From: Daedaleopsis sinensis
Taxonomy: Eukaryota > Basidiomycota > Agaricomycetes > Polyporales > Polyporaceae
Reading direction: 5' to 3'
Length of the DNA stretch: 64,000 bases
Assembly (NCBI GenBank): GCA_033807695.1
Contig: CM066306.1
Coordinates: 2,480,001 to 2,544,000 of the forward strand
Shown here: positions 22,856-35,559 of the stretch, in pieces
How positions within the stretch are numbered: position 1 is the first letter of the stretch
How the letters are laid out: every line of letters starts with the position of its first letter
Notes under the pieces: model-generated
What the model was told of the DNA's origin: nothing
Databases searched by the model: none
What the model saw: the letters and a program-made list of their open reading frames with translations, nothing else
Position numbers and translations under genes: made by a program

Positions 22856-25003
22856 CTACAGGCTGTCGATGAGCAGGGAAATATCCCGCTTGGACGAGCC
22901 GCCGTCCTCCCAGGCCCCATTCACGCCCTTCTGCACTTCCGCTAGCCTCTCCCGAACCTTCGAGCCGTCCTCGCCGAATGCCTTGTTGAGCACCTCATGA
23001 GCTTCCTCCTTGAGGGCCTCGATCGTATTCTTGGGTTTGAAGCCGTTGCGAAGGAGCGGCCTGAGACCGTTGCCACTGCGGACTTCAAGGAGCTCGTAGC
23101 CAATCTTCAGGTTCTCAACGAGGTGGACGGCATTGGGACCCTGGTCGCCGATGAAGGGCCAGAGAATCCTGATACAGGATGATCAGCATCGCTGTACTGC
23201 TCCCGAATCGGCGGTCAACGTACAAGGGCACTCCCGACGAGATTGACTCCGTGACGCCGTTATGCCCGCCATGGCAGACGAACCAACCGGTGGCCTATCA
23301 ACAGCATGAGGAGACGATCTGGTGCAGTGATTCTCTATGCACTTACTGGGTGGTCGAGGATGAGTTGTTGAGGAGTCCAGTTCGACATCATACCTTTCCC
23401 GTACGCCTTGACTTTCTCCTTTAAGTCGTCGGGGATCTGGCCGGGAATCCCGGCAGCAGGAGAAGCATGACTGAGAATCTGAAAGTCGAACTCTCCGGTC
23501 AGACGTCCATTATTCACTTCGTTAGCAGGAATTCTCCTCACGAAGGGGTGGTTGCGCTCCATGAGTACCTCTAAGAATGTCCAGAGTTTCTCGGGAGTCA
23601 ACAAAGGCCAGAACATCGATCCGAAGGAGATCTATCATGTTGTGTGTGAACCAATCGAGCCAAGTTAGGAGCATTCGAGGGTTACTCACGTAAACTAGTG
23701 ACTTCTCTCCTGAAGTCTTCGATGTCTCGTCTAAGAATGTCTGGAACGCGCTACCCTCCGCGGAGAGCTTCACCTCGTTTGCATTCGCAGTAGCTTGGGA
23801 TGCGGAAGGAAGTAGCGGACCGGCCGTGTATACCGGACGACCTGTTTCCGCAAACCATGCTCGGACTCCTGCGACGGCTTCCGGTTCGTAGCACTCCGGA
23901 GTGAAGAGAATCACACCATCATTCTTCTCGAATGATCTGACGATGTTAAACAGTTAGTTGCACTCCAAACAAAGCGCGACCGATGCTGAGCTTACTCGTA
24001 GACATAAGGCAGGACGGGAAGGCCGACTTCAATAGGGAATGGGAACTGCGAGACAGTCAGCAAGGTCTGTTCACCGTCAGAGTCAATTATGCGCGGCTCA
24101 CAGCTTGAGGGTAGTACTCATAGTCAGCCATGGGCGGCATACCGGGCAGCTTGGCGACTCCGTCTGAAGGCTCGAATGCCAACTGCGACCGATACTCAGA
24201 ATCATGGCCAAGAACAGAAAAGATGATGGTCCTCGTACTGGTTTCACTGCTTCTTCGAAAGTGATGCCCTTGCGGCGGGCCTCCTCTTCGGCCTTGACGC
24301 GAATGTTGCCCTTGCCACCAAAGCTTTCGGGCCCAAACATGTAGAAGATGCCGTACGTTAGTCCCGGACACCAGCCATAGACCTTCACGCTATCGCCGCT
24401 GAGCGTCTTGACGTTTGAGAACATTTGGGCACCACCCATGATCTAGAGGCGGTCGACCGTTATCATCGAATGCGTTGAACCAGCGCAATTGTACTCACGT
24501 CCAGAATGAGAGCCTTCGGCTTCGGGAGAGCAGGGTATTGCTGCGCGGTGTGCCCACATACGAGTTCGCCTTCCTCCATGAGAGTCTTCCATGCTTCCGC
24601 GAAGTACGCGTCGCCTTCGTCTGATCTCAGTCCCACGGCGTTGATCTCCCCGATGGAGACGAGTCTTCATCGAATGCGTTCGTTGGCAGACACGTTAGCA
24701 GACATTCCAGGAATAGCAACGCAATGTCATAGATCGTACCTGATGCGTTGGGCATACTCTTCCTCGTCCTGATCGAAGCTACGAGCAAGTTCTGTCTTTA
24801 CACGATCATAGTAGGTGTTGGTTGTGAGGTAAGTCACAGTTACGGAACGGAGCTTGACGATTCGTGCGGTGAGGTGGCTCAAGGGACGTATGTGGCCTGT
24901 ATCATTTGACAACCCGTCAGCAGAGAATATACATGGCCAAGCAGATGGACCTGCCCCAGGCTTGTGTAGCATAGCAGGCGATGTGTTTATCGGTGGCGGC
25001 CAT
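22856..25003 (-). CDS. UDP-glycosyltransferase (GT1 family), UGT2
   Basis: Paralogue of UGT1 in convergent orientation. The start ATG at 25001-25003 reads MAATDKHIACYATQAWG, then GHIRPLSHLTARIVKLR. Other blocks are DEGDAYFAEAWKTLMEEGEL, GDSVKVYGWCPGLTYG, MFGPESFGGKGNIRVKAEEE, PECYEPEAVAGVRAWFAETG and TSGEKSLVYVSFGSMFWP-like sequence across an intron. The donor-binding region is NWTPQQLILDHPATGW followed by FVCHGGHNGVTESISSGVP and LWPFIGDQGPNAVH. It ends ISLLIDSL with TAG at 22856-22858. All exons can be joined in frame. It is clearly more divergent from UGT3/UGT4 than those are from each other, so the convergent pair is older than the tandem pair. Confidence 0.83.
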
Positions 25004-25070
25004 TTTAGCAGAAGGCAAGGTGAGCTCGGGGCCAAAACAAGTGGGCCCGGGCGACAGTCATCATGGGGTC

Positions 25071-25078
25071 CTTATATA
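25071..25078 (-). promoter_or_regulatory. TATA box of UGT gene 2
   Basis: TATATAAG on the minus strand, about 70 bp upstream of the ATG at 25003. Confidence 0.55.
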
Positions 25079-25559
25079 GCGTGTACCGGCGCGCAGAACC
25101 CCATTCATCGGATTCGGTATCAGCAAACTTAAGTGGAGACTAGTGTGCATGCCGGCGAGTTCGACGAATCGGAGTTGGAACCCTGATTGACCTGAAGGCA
25201 CATCAGTATATCGTTGGTTTCGACAAAACGAACTGCCGAACCGTAAATCACCCTGTATAAGTACGCGCCGTGTAGTACGAAAGCGTTGCTCTGGAACAGA
25301 TAAGAGTGATTCGACGTATGGGAAGCTCTGACAATCCTGGTCTATGCCAATCTGAGTGGATTCTAGTCTCAAACCTCTCGGATCAAGTACGGCATGTGTA
25401 TGCAGTCTGTGCGTACATGTCAGCACCGAATAAATCGCGAATACACTTAAGTATTGGCTAACCTGAGATTGCCATCCACGTCACCCCGCTCTTGCTAGCT
25501 TGAGACTTGATCATTCCGTACGTGGCGGGGAGAAGCACGGTTCGCATTCTCGGACTACG

Positions 25560-25593
25560 CCCTCCTCCTCCTCCTCCTCCTCGTCCTCCTCCT
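25560..25593. repeat. (CTC)n microsatellite
   Basis: Imperfect run of CTC triplets with one CTCGTC interruption, in intergenic DNA. Confidence 0.85.
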
Positions 25594-26435
25594 CTACTAG
25601 GGTTGCTCAATTTTGTTCGTTCACTGCTGTTCGTTGGTATGTTCGAAGCCTGAAGGTTGCGACCGGAGGCCATCATGAGTGCTCATTACCTATCTGATAT
25701 GTACCATGAGCTGAAACGGAGCACTTCGGAGCTACTATGCTGGTGAAAACCAAGGAAGCACTTGAGGACCTCGGAGTCTATGCAGTCTCCTCGGATTCCA
25801 CCTTCCTATTCCATCACAACGTTTTGCACTGCAACTGTCAACAAGCAGAGACTAGCAGAGAGTTAAGTAGAGACGTCCGAGATTGCCAGGTCGAGCAGTG
25901 AACTTGATCCGAGCTTGGTAAGACTTGGCGAGAAAACAAAAGGGGAACGTCGTTGGCAGTGACTGGAAACGCTGGAACTCCACGTCGTCGGTTGACAATA
26001 TTGAAGAATCCTGGAGAATCCCATACAAGCACCTGTTAGATCAATGGCGCGCACCTGGTGTTGTGTTCTGCAGGACTGAGCAAGCTCTCAGTCTTCCGGC
26101 TCGATCCTGTTGTGCGGCTGATGACCATGCGCGGCAGAAGCTCTTGGATGTCCTCAACTCGATAGTCCCATCGTGCGAAGAGTTTGTAAATCCCGTAGCG
26201 CATCGAAGTCGACGATTATGTGTGTATTGTGTACAAGTAGTGCTGTTATCAAAGTCGGAAGTCCGTGAGTTATAGTCCGAACCACGTTCGGTATGCGGTA
26301 GTTCTGTCTAGCGGAGACAAGACAGGCGGGAGATAAGTTATCCAACGGCGCGTTGCACGCAACCGACAGAGCTGTCCGATAGCAGAACTAAGAGTGATTG
26401 TAGGGGAAGAGCTACAGCCTGGGGATCTTGGCGCG

Positions 26436-28546
26436 CTAAACACAGATCGTTGCGCTTCCAGCCGGTGTCCAAGCCTTCCCCAGCGCGTGGAACAGCGAGA
26501 TGGAGAGCACGACGACGCCGAAAACTGCGCATACATATGCAGGGAGCTTCGCGCGCGAGTACCATTGAGCGCCAGGATTCGCTAGCTTGATGTAGCATGC
26601 AGCAGGGAAGATGAAGGCGAGAGCAGTCGCAGAGGCACCGCCCGTGATCTCGAGCATGACGCCGAGGTCGCAGGTGACGAGGGCGACTGGTATAAGGATG
26701 AGCAGAAGGTAATCGTGAGGAGGTTATGACACGTACTGATCATGGACGAGCAGAGGATGGCGGTCGTGAAAAAGACATGGCGCTGCATGTGGAATGGTTC
26801 ATTGTCGAAGAAGTACTGTTCGATAACTTCTCGACACACGAACAGCTCGAGTGGTAGCGTTGTGAACATGTTCAGCCCGAAGCAAAAGCGCGCAACGTTG
26901 ATAAGGGTGTCATTCTGTGCGTGGAAACATCAGTCAATGAACTGGGTGAGAGTCGACGGGAACCTACCCGTGCGAAGTTGTTCAGAATATTCCCTTGGGT
27001 CCTCTCTGTGAAGACCAGATATGCGGAGATGGCAAGCGTGCAGCATGCGACAAGAGAGATGCAGGTCGAGATGTGGGTGACCTTGTTGAACCGATCCAGA
27101 GTGGGCGTGCGCAGGCTGCCGTAGATGAGGAGCGAGTTGTGGTGACAGACAAACGCAAAACTGATGACACCGATAGCCTGGAACACGCCGTCTCCTAGGA
27201 TAGTGAAACGGGTGTTGGGGTTGCCTTTGAGATCCGGTGTTACATGCGGTCCTTCGATGAGGACAGAGCCGACGATGATGATCATCCCGACAAGTGCAAG
27301 ACCAGAAGCCCGAGAGAGTTTGTGAATGTCTCGGTAAAGTGAAAGCGGGTAGGAGACGCAGATGGTGCACAGAGCGATGATGAATTGGCGCTTTGTGAAT
27401 AAGGAAAGGACGGGGACGGTGTACAGGTGGGGAAACACTGAGCGGATGACATGGGGTATGGTGTCGCCTGGAAACGGTCAATAGAAAGTAACTCAACGAA
27501 CCCAATTGAACGCACCTATAATGATGCCGAAGGCGCACATACCTACATGTATGGACTCAGTTACAGGATATGTCACTGTCCTGATTGAGATCACGCACCT
27601 CCGAAAGCAAAAGCGAACTGGAAGAAGGACACTGCTGCTCGGCCGCTTGGACCAAAGCAGTGGTTCATGATTCCGATGTATGAGTTCTGCCCACTTAGCT
27701 TGGCATTCAACACAATGAGTCGAATTGTCCAGTCGGTTACCCCACACAGTACCACGAGCAAAACGAGGCCAGTGAAGAAACCGGCTTGTCGGACTGCGTA
27801 AGGGAGGCCTTGAAGCAGAATGGGTTACTATGGCGCATCGAGGTACCGCGACCCATAAGTGACACACCAATAATGCCTACAAACTTAGTATTGGAGGGAC
27901 GGACGCAAATCAAAAGGAAAATACGCACCTGCACCCAAAATTGAGTTCGCCATGTTTGCGACTGAGTCGAGCATTCCTCCTCCCGCAAGTCTCTTCGCTG
28001 CTAGCTCTTCGAGGTCAATTCTAGGCTGGCTGTAGCCATCTTCTGGACCGCCGTCAACGCTACGCCGGACAGTCGATGCGTCCAACAACCCTACAAGCAG
28101 TGGCATCGACTGTTCGCGACTTCGGCCATTTCGGGGCGTGCGTTCTAGCCTGCTCGTCTGTAGCTGGGACAAAGCGATCCCATCCAAGTCGTCGGAGTCC
28201 AGGTCAAATTCTGAGATGTGACCATGTCATGCTCGCGCCTTGGTGTACTATTCAAGAAGCCGTAGACTCACGCACCGGTCTCGCGACTCTGAATTGTTGA
28301 ACGAAGTGGAGGCGCAATCACCTGGACCTCCTCCTGAAATCGCACGGCTGGTCTGCTTCGGTCATCATGTTCCTCCGCATCGCCCAACAACTCCTCCGAA
28401 CCGTCCTCGTCGCTCCCATCGTCCACCCTGAAGAGAACGTCATCGTTTTCGTGCGCTGGGAGGTCTTCGTCCGAGTTATTGAGCAAGGGCTGACTGATGC
28501 CACCATCGTCGTCGTGGCCGCGCGGTCTGTTTGATCTACCTAGCAT
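26436..28546 (-). CDS. Vacuolar amino-acid transporter, AVT/SLC38-like
   Basis: Member of the amino acid/auxin permease (AAAP) family, probably exporting or importing neutral or basic amino acids across the vacuolar membrane. The start at 28546 (MLGRSNRPRGHDDDGG) is followed by a long acidic, hydrophilic N-terminus typical of fungal Avt proteins, including a QPLLNNSDED stretch. TM1 carries the family motif: GGGMLDSVANMANSILGAG continuing as IIGLPYAVRQAGF. Further helices include GLVLLVVLCGVTDWTIRLIV, FGGMCAFGIIIGDTIPHVI, FIIALCTICVSYPLSLYRDI, ALVGMIIIVGSVLI, GVFQAIGVISFAFVCHHNSL and ISLVACCTLAISAYLVF. The C-terminal half (LNMFTTLPLELFVCREVIE, FIFPAACYIKLANP, VCAVFGVVVLSISLFHALG) completes about eleven helices. 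The stop TAG is at 26436-26438. Closest yeast relatives are likely AVT2/5/6, but subfamily and substrate are not decided here. Confidence 0.88.
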
Positions 28547-28835
28547 GTTGGGATGTCATGAAGTGATTGAAGATGAGGAGGAGACGAGGAGCCAAGGTGG
28601 TTGCGTGCAATTGGATGGTCCTGGTGGACGGCGCGATACCCGTCATACACCCGTGGGCTGGGGAAGGGTCTTGGTCTGTAGGCGCGCGTTCAAGTTGTCC
28701 TCTTCCGGTGACCGTGAACCCTGGTGAACCTTCCTGCAAGACCTCCGACTCGCGATTGATCCACCGTGGTTCACTGCAACTCCTAAGGTACGCAACTAAC
28801 GTTTTTATGGCCGCTCTAACTGACGAAACGCAGCC
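28547..28835. promoter_or_regulatory. Divergent promoter region, AVT transporter / F-box gene
   Basis: 289 bp separate the two divergent ATG codons, so core promoters and any shared control sites must lie here. No clear TATA box seen. Confidence 0.5.
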
Positions 28836-30040
28836 ATGCTCCCGCCCGAAGTCTTGGACCATATCCTCGACTACCTACACGATGACTTCCCTACCCTTGG
28901 TACATGCGCTCTCGCCTCTCGAGCTCTCCTCCAGAGTTCTCGCTACCACAGATTCAACGGGTGCGAGGTGGGACTTCGTCGGATGCGAGAGCTACTCTCA
29001 TTACTCGACGCCTCCCGCGATCTCGCAAACACAATAACAGCCTTGAAATTCGTACCCTGGACTATCCCTGCAGAGTTGCTAGACAGCCTTCAACATCTTC
29101 CTGCGCTCAAAGCACTCACAACATCAGCAGGCTTTCTACCGGCTCCCGAACACGTCCCCAGGTTGATATCTTTGCATATACAGGGCCGCGAAAACATCCG
29201 CGGCGAGGAGCTACTGCGTGGAATATCGATGTTTCCAAAGCTCGAGCAGCTCGTGCTAGACGACGTTTTCCTCAAGGTCGAGGAAGATTCTATCGTTCCC
29301 TTCTATCCACCGGCACCTCGACTACATCGACTAAGCTGCGAACATGGTGACTGTGCCGCTGTGGTGTGGAATTGGCTTGCTTCCGAAGATGCCATTCCTG
29401 CCCATATCTCTCTAATGTACACCATCAGACATAGGATGTCTGCGGTTCGGTTTGCCGAGTCGTGTGGTCCTCTCGCGCCTCTCGTGCAAGACCTGGAGAT
29501 CAGATTCATACCAGATGGTAATATGGATAGTGCGTGAACCAAATCCATTCCATCGCCGTTGGTCATGCGTACTCACACGTGTCTGTCGCAGTCGCCTTGC
29601 ATGGGGTGGATTTCGACCTTTCATCTTTCACGTCTCTCCGTTCTTGCACCCTTCGGTTCGTCTCTTACGAGATGTGCGTCCCGCAGAACCTGTCCTTGAA
29701 GTGGATACCGAGGATTCTGGCCCAGCTCCAATCTCAATATCTACGAACCCTCACGATATCTCTAGTCGTCGACAACGTTGAAGACCTCCGCTCCCTGAAC
29801 TCGGAATGCGCGGTCCGCGTGCTGACTGCGGCATATTTTGACGATATGTGTATTTTGGACTGGGCCGGCATCGGGAACGCGCTACTCAGCGAATGTCTTT
29901 CTGGGCTGAAAACAGTCGTCTTCGAGGGACAACGCACCTGGGAACCCCTGAAGACACACATCAAAACTTTCTGTCCTGAGCTGCATTCCCGAGGGATCCT
30001 ATCATTTGTCCCTGTAGGGCCGGACCTTCACTGGGAGTAG
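28836..30040 (+). CDS. F-box protein
   Basis: Probable substrate-recognition subunit of an SCF ubiquitin ligase. The first residues form a compact F-box: MLPPEVLDHILDYLHDD followed by LGTCALASRALLQSSRYHRF (residues 1-43, LPPE and a Ser-rich helix before R-Y). The rest has irregular leucine-rich repeats (ALKFVPWTIPAELLDSL, LEQLVLDDVFLKV, HRLSCEHGDCAAVVW, LKTVVFEGQRTWEP) as in the large Agaricomycete F-box/LRR families. One intron, about 29530-29591, joins GNMDS to VALHGVDFDLSSF in frame. The stop TAG is at 30038-30040 after VGPDLHWE. The target cannot be inferred. Confidence 0.8.
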
Positions 30041-31821
30041 TTGACAGTCCGTAGTACGTTGCTGAAGGTGCTCAACATCCCTCACGCTCATCTAAATATT
30101 CTGTACAGGCGTGTGTCGGATCATTCAGCCTCTAGTCAGCAACGAGCCCGCGAGATCGTGTACTCAGTTCTCATCACATCTTCATGCGAAGTATGTTGTA
30201 CATCCTTCCTCTGTTCCTGTTTTGCCAAATGACCGAGCGATTTATGCAGATCCCTAACTCTATGCAGCTCCACACCACGACTCTCGTCTCTTTCATTCGT
30301 TCCTAGTTGACGTTCGACCAGGCCTTCAGGCCTCAGGTTGCTGGTCGTTCTGCGCTTGCCACTTAGATCAAACACGAGCCGTGGGAACTACATTCTTCAA
30401 GTCTAGTCTGGGAGATCCTCCTCGAATTCAACGCGATTACATGGGTAACTTGTTACCAGGTGGAAACGAGGTGGTTCATCGCGCTTGCACCGCGTGTTGC
30501 AACGTTGCGGACCCTAGGCGCTTAGCGCTCACGAGGCTACGGCTGCGCCCGCGGTGACAAACGTTCACTGTCGACATATGAGCCTAGCCATAGCCGTCAT
30601 TCACAGGATACATCTCAACCTTTCAGGCCTTTCATCACGATCATCGCCAGAAAAACCTTGCGTGCAACCGCTCATTGGCGCAACCTTCATATCGAAGACT
30701 ACCAGCTTTGTGAGACTTGTCACAATCATTAAGCAGTACGAAAGCGCAGCGGTGCGTCAAACGAATGACCCAAAGCAGTTCTAAGCTGATAGCTGTCAAC
30801 TCCGTTGGATAACAAGAAACGGGATTATACTTTGTCTGTTTCAAGGCTGCTCAGTATTCGTGAGGTGTCAGACCGCAACTAGTGGCCTTTGACCGGCCGA
30901 GCCGCTGAGCCACTGAGTGCCCTTGACGGTCTTAAGTGCGGCAAGGCCCTCCCCATGTCGGCCAAAACGATGCGATACCTGCCAATCCCCTGGCGCTGTT
31001 GACAGCGCAACCAACGACCGTGAGTCTGCTACATCTATCATTATAGGAACAGGCGCACTCGGCCTGAAGTAGCTTTTCCGGGCCAATGAGAGCGCTCTTC
31101 CTGCGATGTGGCACGCATTATCATCGTGTCGCCATGCTATGTTGCTGGCTTCCAACCTTCGATGCGCAGGTTCCCGGTCGCAGCACAGGAACTTAAATAT
31201 GACGATGCGAGCACCTGAGATCGCCTTCGCACCTCCCCGTAGCGAGACCCTGGTGCCATTCGAGCTTCCTTTTGCAGCCCTTCCCCATCTCTTCCCTCTG
31301 ACGACTTGCCAGTGGCTTGCTGGACAGGCCAGAGGATGCTGTATTGACCGGGGACGACAATGCCGCCAACATTGGAATATCCCCACCCAGTGGCAACTTG
31401 CACCTCACAGACCCTCCGCCGCTCTTTTGCGGCGGGCATGCCTTCCCTGCTTCGTCCAGGTACAGCGGACATGAAGGCGGGTGCGGAGCTTTGTTTTACT
31501 GGGGCTACAAGCAAAGCGGGGGAAATGGACCACGGCCAAAGCGCTTACCCTAACCGGACACTCCGCCAGGCGTATAGCCGAGACTCTGCTTGTTCAGACC
31601 AGCTTTCACCCGCAACCATCACTGCGAAAACGCGTCGTTCTGGCACCACACCTGTCTACCAGACTTCCGCATATATAGCAGCCTATCTGTTCACGTCCCA
31701 TCGCGCTCATACGCTTAACCACTGCATTTTGCCTATAGGCGCGAAACCCCCTACTCTCAAACCATCCACATCTTGCACTACCTCACTCGCTCGCCTTGCG
31801 GATAACTTCAATACGGAAGCC
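30041..31821. other. Intergenic region, no gene recognised
   Basis: About 1.78 kb. A frame continuing upstream of 31822 (from 31360) is open but lacks the composition of the downstream protein, and the TATA-like site at 31671 argues for the later start. Confidence 0.4.
31671..31677 (+). promoter_or_regulatory. TATA-like element of the disordered-protein gene
   Basis: ATATATA (extended CGCATATATAGCAG) about 145 bp before the ATG at 31822. Confidence 0.4.
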
Positions 31822-34800
31822 ATGACACGAGCGCCGTCTTTACAACCAGGGACGGTTCAGGAAGAGCGAGCGCGTCGGAATCACGCGTCGAAGGCCCAAG
31901 CGGAGTTACGGCTTCGAAAGGGAGTACCCGAGAAGGATGTCGTTCAAAGTGCGGAAACCAGTGTCTCCGCTGGTCGAGACGACATGCAGTCGGCCACCCG
32001 CTCGCCACTGACCGGGGTGGCAGAACCAGTCACCGTCAGGTGCACGGTGACTCCCCTCGATTGGCCTTATCCAAATGGGCCCATCCCGTATTCCTCTTCC
32101 TCTAGCCCGTCGAGTAGCTGCGCGCCGAGCGACGTTACACTCGCTCGTCCCCCTGTGGATCGCACGAAGTGTCATCCCAGATCCTCGGCGTCCAAACCAC
32201 CCACATCTTCGAGTACTGCCAACCCACTCCCACTCGTGCGCGCAAGCTCCGCATCCGACAGCCCCGCCACTGTCGAAGCTGGGGACACCAGGCCCGCAGC
32301 GCCACCCAAGGCCAACGCGATAGCTATCGCGAGCATTAAGGAGAACACAGCCTCCTTGACTCGCAACATCCAGCAATTGAAGGCCATCTCGCAGAGCGTG
32401 AAGGACAGGGAGGATTTCACCACGGCGGACGCGCGGCGGAACATTGCCATGCAGGACCTGTTCAAGGTGAGTCTCATCCTTATGATGGTACACGCGGCGT
32501 TGATTGACTCGCTGGCCCGTGCGTAGGCTCATGGCGCTGATCCCGATACCGCTCGCGCGATGGTGGACGCCGCTCTGGACGTGTTCAAGTCCAGTCCAGT
32601 GAGGCCCGACAGCCTAACCAGGAGCCGGTCGTCCCCGCTCGCCCAGGAGCATACGCATGCAAAGTCGCGACGTCCCATTCCCGCGCAGGAACCGGAGGTC
32701 CCCGTCAGTCGGCGAGAACTCAGCTCGGCCAAGGACCCCAACCACGTCGCTTCGGCCTCCGCGAGCTTCGACAGACGTGTTCCCAAGCCCCAGCTCACAG
32801 ACACACCGTCGAAACCGGACAGCCGGGTACGTACGTAGGTGATTGCATTGGTGAAAGCGTACTGACATTATATCTCTTGGCCAGGGAACAAGTGGCGTAT
32901 CGGTCAAAGTGGCGGCCATGTCGTCTCCGACAAGAGTGAAGTACTCGGCCCCTGCGGCCGACACTCAGCGCAAGGGTCCGAGTCAGTCACCTCAGGAGTC
33001 TCGCCGCAGCCCCATAACTAGCACAGGCGTTTCTTCTGAGGCGAAGTACGCTGCGCACGATCCCGTTGTCCATGCGGAGAGAGGTGTACAAGCACAAACA
33101 TCGTCGCGTGGCTCGTACTCTACGACCCCTCCTAGGCTCGCTCGCCGGCCCGGGGATGCGCCTCTTGGGACACCTTCGCCCAAGAAGCGTTTCCAAGAGT
33201 TACCAGCGGAAGGAGACGTCGCGCCGTCTTCGAGCGTCTCTGCGACCTCAAGCAACGTTAAGACCACCCGTAGCACGCCCCTACTGAGTCGAGCAGTGAT
33301 GCCCGCTCCCAAGTCTACGCTCTCCCTGAAGACTACTAGCCGCCCGTCGACGGCAGACTCAAACGCTAGTAGAGCAGGTGTTGTGGATGCAGACCGTGAC
33401 CCTCAGACAAGGACCCAGAGCAAAGATATTCCCCGTTCTAGCAGGCCGGAGGATCACGCGGTCGCGGCTGAGACCTCCCGTGTCCCGGGGCACGCACGCA
33501 CTCAATCTTCAGCAAGAAGCAGAAGCTCGTTGGGCGAGAAGGATGTAGGTTCTCTTTTGTGGAGTCATCGCATTCGTTCATAGCGCCTTATCTATGTTTT
33601 GCCAGGTCACGAGGGCGACATCGTCGGCTAGCGCAAAGATGACCTCGTCTACGAGTTCGAAAGCTAAGAAGGCCGTCCCTCCGTTGCAGTCGGAGGCCGA
33701 GAAGGGTCCTGCGCCTGCGGTCCCCAAGACGATCAAATCTGCCAGTCTGGCGGTGAAGAACCCACCTGGTGGCTCGAGCACACGACATAACTCGCCCGCT
33801 CCCAAACCGTCCTCGGGGAAAGAGAAGACCAAGGTGCTCGATATTGCGAAGTTGAGCCAGTCTACGCCAATAGAGAGACCGCGGTCACAGCAGCCCGCAG
33901 CGGGGAAATCTTCGCATTCCGAGAAGCCCGACGACAGATCTATGCTGCGGACGGAGAGTGTATCGTCTGTGAAGCACATCCCCGCGGTGCCCGCCGCACC
34001 GTCGGAGCGATCTTCAGTCGTTAGCTACGCGACTATGATTGTGGACCGATCCCCGCCCACTGCACCTGCTCACACCGCTCCGCAGACAGCGCAGGAGGTC
34101 GTGTCGCCTTTCAGGGCGAACTTCTTCGCCGGGTCTGTCACTGGAAGCTCTGCGAGCGTCGCCGAGTTTGACGACGACTTCGACTACGACTCTCCCTTCG
34201 GACGACCGAAACCACTCCTTGACTTCCTTTCGATGGCCCCCGCAACGATGGAGACTCTCGGTGTGTTGCAGAATGCGTCGCTCTCGCAGGTCGACGTTAT
34301 GAAGCCGAACCTCGTGGAGCGCACGACCATTGCCCCGATGAGAGGGAAAGTGGTCCCCCCTCCGCGGCGGGCTGGGAACGGCAACGCCGTCGCCGTCGGT
34401 GTGAAGAGTTCCAGCGCGGCCGTGGCGGCTTCTGGCAACGATAACCGTCGGGCTGGTCCCTCTACCGTCCATTGGCAAGTTCCCACTACTCTCCAGAACA
34501 CCTCGAACTTGACACTCGTCGGCCCGTCTCGCGGTCCACCCCGCGGCTCCCGCGCTCGCGCAGGGTCCTTGACATCGCCTCCTGCGAAGAAGCTGCCGTT
34601 CCTCAAGAGGGATCTGCGCCGGGCCTCCAGAAATGTCGACGCGTTGATCGACGCGATAATGCCTTCGTACGAGAGCCTCCGGCGGGCCAACTCCTTCATG
34701 AACGCGGTGTATTTCAGCGACGGGAAGGTCCCCGACTATGTTCATTATATGCGCGACATCATGGCTGAAGAGTACCCACATGACTACCTGGAAGAGGTTC

Positions 34801-34979
34801 AGGAGGCGGCTATCAAGCGGAAGAACAAGAACATTGAACCGCCTCAACGTGATAAAGTGAGACCCAACGTCCTCACGAGGGCGCTACAAGGTCTGGGAGG
34901 GATCATCAAGAAGCCCAGCGGCGTCTTCCTCAGCACGCCGCCAGATGTCGGCACCTCTCGCCAGGCTCGCAAGAAGTGA
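31822..34979 (+). CDS. Large Ser/Pro/Thr-rich disordered protein with a structured C-terminal part
   Basis: Not recognised. The start at 31822 (MTRAPSLQPGTVQEERARRN) was chosen because a TATA-like site lies about 145 bp upstream; an in-frame ATG at 31360 is possible. Exon 1 contains a short helical segment (IAIASIKENTASLTRNIQQL) followed by KAISQSVKDREDFTTADARR. Introns near 32466-32525, 32826-32883 and 33545-33605 have good splice signals. The centre is low complexity (Ser, Pro, Thr, Arg) with many SP/TP sites, as in scaffolds controlled by kinases. The last exon has an acidic-aromatic patch (EFDDDFDYDSPF) and ordered blocks LDFLSMAPATMETLGVLQNA, VDALIDAIMPSYESLRRANS and VHYMRDIMAEEYPHDYLEEV before a basic end (RQARKK, TGA 34977-34979). 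Length is about 1,000 residues. Function unknown. Confidence 0.7.
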
Positions 34980-35559
34980 AGTGAACGAGGCCTCTCAATA
35001 TCTCCGAACAGAGTCGGGCACCTGTCTATTACTTATTTGTATCGGTATTGTTGCAATGCTTCGCCTGTACTGTAGTCCTTCATTCCCATTTCTGTAGCCT
35101 ACGTTCATCTTGTCTCCTTGTCTCTCTTCTGGACATTATGCCCCTATGATATGCTTACCTACAATGCCCTACCAGTATGCCAACTATGCCAGCTATGCTC
35201 TTCCGAAGTCCTCTCGTACTACTACTTACCTATTACTGTGATAATCTGATTCAGTTTCGTGAACCATCTTGTGAGCACTGGTGCGATGCGAGTTCTCACT
35301 CTCGCTCAATGACATCCGTGTGTGAGGCATTCTGTACTAGAGTACTTTGAATGTGGTGACGGTCATTGGACAGAAACTCCTGAGGGCTTCAGTTAGCGAC
35401 TTGGAATGGTTGCCGAATCTAGAGGAGACGGTGGCTGTGCAGGTGATCGAGATCTTTGTCAGACGGGCCGGGGGCAGTCTCGACACCGTCTGCTCCAGGT
35501 CTGCTCCCAAATGTCTCCCATCGCTGGTTGTCTTTCCCCCTCGTCGTCTCCCCCCCGAC
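34980..35559. other. Intergenic region
   Basis: 3' UTR of the preceding gene, pyrimidine-rich, followed by the NAR1 promoter. No gene or repeat seen. Confidence 0.4.

Larger units (their letters stand above)
25004..26435. other. Intergenic region
   Basis: The left end holds the UGT2 promoter and the right end the 3' flank of the AVT transporter. A frame at 25925-26275 (plus) has no family motif or splice context and I do not call it a gene. A CTC microsatellite is listed separately. Confidence 0.4.

Noticed and set aside
25925..26275. 116-residue plus-strand frame
   Set aside because: No motif, no promoter or splice context, ordinary length for a chance frame.
34014..34847. 277-residue minus-strand frame
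   Set aside because: Mirror of the last exon of the disordered-protein gene, with Arg/Gly/Val-rich shadow composition.
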